Source of the DNA: Omphalotus guepiniiformis
Taxonomy: Eukaryota > Basidiomycota > Agaricomycetes > Agaricales > Omphalotaceae
Length of the DNA: 64,000 nucleotides
Direction: 5' to 3'
Assembly (NCBI GenBank): GCA_028554645.1
Contig: JAQOOI010000070.1
Location: forward strand, 1-64,000
Shown: positions 62,228 to 64,000 of the stretch, one piece after another
Position numbering within the stretch: the stretch's first letter is position 1
Layout: each line of letters opens with the position of its first letter
Made by a program: the position numbers and the translations under genes
The notes under the pieces: generated by a model
The model's database searches: none
Told to the model about the DNA's origin: nothing
What the model saw: only the letters and a program-made list of their open reading frames with translations

Positions 62228-63529
62228 ATGTATCAACCTGGCATCGTACTGTTTCAAAAAGCTAAGGCTTCTCATCCAGGACATCTAAACGATGCAATTG
62301 AATATTATCAGACTCGGAAAGCTATTAATTATAACAAGATTCTGAATAGCGAAGATGTCCAACTCGGAATCGCAAGAATTCGTGGCTTTGTGTCTTCCCG
62401 AATACCTGAAGAGATCCTGGAGGTTGTGTGGCTCAGGCTCATGGTCATTGTTCTCTTTAGAGCTCCTACGCTCTTGATCAGCTTGCGGACGTGTCTACGA
62501 GCGGAAGCCTACATAAATCCTGGAGCCGTTATTCACCGCACTTGCACTCGCGACTATTCTTCTGCTGCCGGTGAGGCTCGAAGGCGGAAGCACAGACGTT
62601 ATCGCATGGTCCTTCAAGACTGCCGTGGCAATCTCAGCACGTTCAAGGATGTGAAGGAACTGCTGTCTGTCATGCATGACGCATTGATTAGTGAGTTCTA
62701 TTCCGCTTTTTATGAGATACATTGGCACAGTGAATTAACGATGCTGTATATTAGCTCACGAAGACGCATACACAAAGGCAAAAGTGCTGTATTGTAGCAT
62801 TAGTGTGGGGAATATTCTGATAACTGAGGATGGGAAGGGATTACTCGTTGATTGGGAGCTTTCAAAGTCGAATCTAGAACTAGTGAATGCACGACAACCT
62901 GCTCACTGGGATACAGTACGTCGCCCTGATTCACATTTCTTGGTCAATATCTGAGCAACCGTAATCTTTAGGGAACTTGGCAATTCATTTCGGCTGCTCT
63001 CCTCTCTAATCCAGATGCTCATGCCACACGTGCAGATTGCCTGGAATCCTACTTTCACGTTCTCAGTTGGATCACATTGCAGTACACCAACCATTCAACA
63101 TCTCCATCCCGTGTCGCGAAACATCTCACCCTGGTATATGACGACTATGATGAGGAGGTTCAAGTTCTGGGAGGTTCTATGAAGCGCGATACAATGTTGA
63201 GCGCCTCTTTAACAAGAATCAGATTCGCCCCAGGACCTCTAGCTGATTTGATTGAAGATCTCGAGGAAACCTGTGCTTCGCGCTATACTACCGATCCAGA
63301 TCCTAAGAGGCTCGATATCGCACTGAAAGTTCTTGCTAAAGAAGATATCAGTGAAGAAGAACGGGATTCGATTTATCTGGACAATATTCATTACAGGAAA
63401 TACGAGCGGCGGCAGAGGCTCACTTCTGCGAAATGGTTCATTGATCGGTTCAAGGAAGCTATTGTATCTGATAAATGGTCAGAACGTTCTCTCGAGCGGC
63501 GCGAGATACGATTTCCTATGAAGAAGTAG
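62228..63529 (+). CDS. Chimeric MYND-gene 5' part fused to truncated FunK1 kinase, copy 2
   Basis: Three exons: 62228-62690, 62755-62915, 62972-63529, introns 64 and 56 nt, 393 residues. The start (MYQPGIVLFQKAKA...) is closer to the MYND gene than copy 1 is (both have LFQKA). The first intron of copy 1 and of the MYND gene is missing here: the junction region has been rewritten so that VVWLRLMV runs on into RTCLRAE. Downstream it parallels copy 1: RRYRMVL, catalytic loop YCSISVGNILI (HRD reads YCS), VDWELSK, GTWQFISAAL and the same C-terminus, ending ERREIRFPMKK. Lacks the kinase N-lobe and the catalytic Asp, so catalysis is not expected. Confidence 0.8.
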
Positions 63530-64000
63530 TGGTCGTAACGGTATCACTTGTCGTTGAACGTCCTGCGACTCGAGATGAAAATCTGTGTGCCAAACGTCGA
63601 GGGATTCAGGAAGACTATGTGGGACCGTGACGTCTCAAGAAGTCGGTCATATATTTCGTATCAGCGTTCGTTTATTAACTAGCTCTTGAAGGGGCGAGGT
63701 TATGGTCTGACGACCGCAACTCAATGATGTATGTGGAGAGCTAAAAGTCAATCATTTCTCGTTTATCACGAGGGCGGGCGATGAGAGGTGTTCGGATGCT
63801 CGATCTAGGAAATGTTTACTGTAAAAAATTCAACTATCAACTGCTCTAATTCTTCACCTATCACTACCTACTGCTTCATTTTAACTACATGTTTCGGTCG
63901 TCTTTTAGATGTTTTCCTGCTTCCTGCTTGAGCATGTATGTACTAGCTCAGTACTTAGGATTCGGTCTGTCTTTTTTGTGCATAGGAAAACTTTCGACGT
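63530..64000. other. Start of the third array unit
   Basis: 3' flank of copy 2, then the third CAP10 exon fragment and the following spacer up to TTTCGACG at the window edge, matching 59560-59572. A third chimeric gene may follow outside the window. Confidence 0.75.
63665..63744 (+). pseudogene. Orphan copy of the last CAP10 exon (copy 3)
   Basis: Eighty nt aligned to the CAP10 terminal exon without indel. The fifth codon is TAA, again a stop where the parent has CGA, and there are further changes (TGG to GGG, GAC to AAC, AAT to ATG). Confidence 0.95.

Larger units (their letters stand above)
59201..63990 (+). repeat. Tandem segmental duplication array (units about 2.3 and 2.16 kb, continues past the window)
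   Basis: The block starting at the final CAP10 exon recurs at 61500 and 63664. Each copy shares that 80-nt exon, the following 3' region (GACCTAGGAAnTGnGTATTGTAAAAAA, ACTACATGTTTCGGTCG-like), the promoter segment (GCTTTGACAACCTTCACACG; CCAGCGGGAGACAAAG; CTCGCTGTTCACCATCACC) and the chimeric kinase-like gene. The third copy has begun by 63664 and runs to the window edge. Confidence 0.9.

Overview
The window is the left end of a chromosome from a basidiomycete fungus, most likely an agaricomycete. It opens with about nine CCCTAA/CCCCTAA telomere units. Genes are intron-rich, with introns mostly 48-70 nt (GT...AG, often a CTAAC/CTGAC-like branch site). The gene set is typical of mushroom-forming fungi: a myosin-motor chitin synthase, an ERT1/AcuK-type zinc-cluster regulator, a CAP10 glycosyltransferase, a MYND protein and FunK1 kinase relatives. 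All exon joins below were worked out by hand from splice motifs, reading phase and remembered family sequence; none has transcript support.

Layout. 1-7100 is subtelomeric: telomere, a degenerate ~112-bp repeat, one long ORF of unknown family (1611-4274) whose 3' end lies inside a repeat cluster, a tRNA-like pol III element, a tandem 87-bp repeat, about 1 kb of AT-rich degenerate satellite with a higher-order pattern, and a strong hairpin. 7100-15200 is a transition zone: an MFS transporter, gene debris including a frameshifted pseudogene, and an intact TPR-like/MYND gene. 15207-32700 holds a secreted Lys-Asp-Gly repeat protein, an amino-acid permease, the ~1,905-aa class V-type chitin synthase, a membrane protein and a TmpA-like membrane flavoprotein. 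35680-41300 has a disordered protein with a Glu/Gln/Lys tract and a single-pass Ser-rich surface protein with a 6-nt microexon. 43725-48540 is a divergent pair: a Gfo/Idh/MocA oxidoreductase and a GH1 beta-glucosidase. 48866-56700 holds a probable DUF7770 protein, ERT1, and two multi-pass membrane proteins. 57024 to the window end holds the CAP10 glycosyltransferase and a ~2.2-2.3 kb tandem duplication.

The most unusual part is that right-hand array. Each unit carries a two-part gene: a 5' part homologous to the first exon and start of exon 2 of the MYND gene at 12460-13511, joined to the C-terminal half of a FunK1 kinase without its N-lobe. Both copies have lost the catalytic aspartate. Each duplication also carried along the final 80-bp exon of the CAP10 gene, now an orphan exon with a stop at the same codon, and the duplicated block begins exactly at that exon's 5' splice boundary. 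A 235-bp block is identical between the two kinase copies while flanking sequence has diverged, which suggests gene conversion. The array runs past the window edge.

Metabolic logic elsewhere is ordinary: cell wall (chitin synthase, CAP10), nutrient uptake (MFS, permease), beta-glucoside use (GH1 beside an NAD-dependent sugar-type oxidoreductase) and gluconeogenic control (ERT1). Long stretches without recognisable genes are listed as such.
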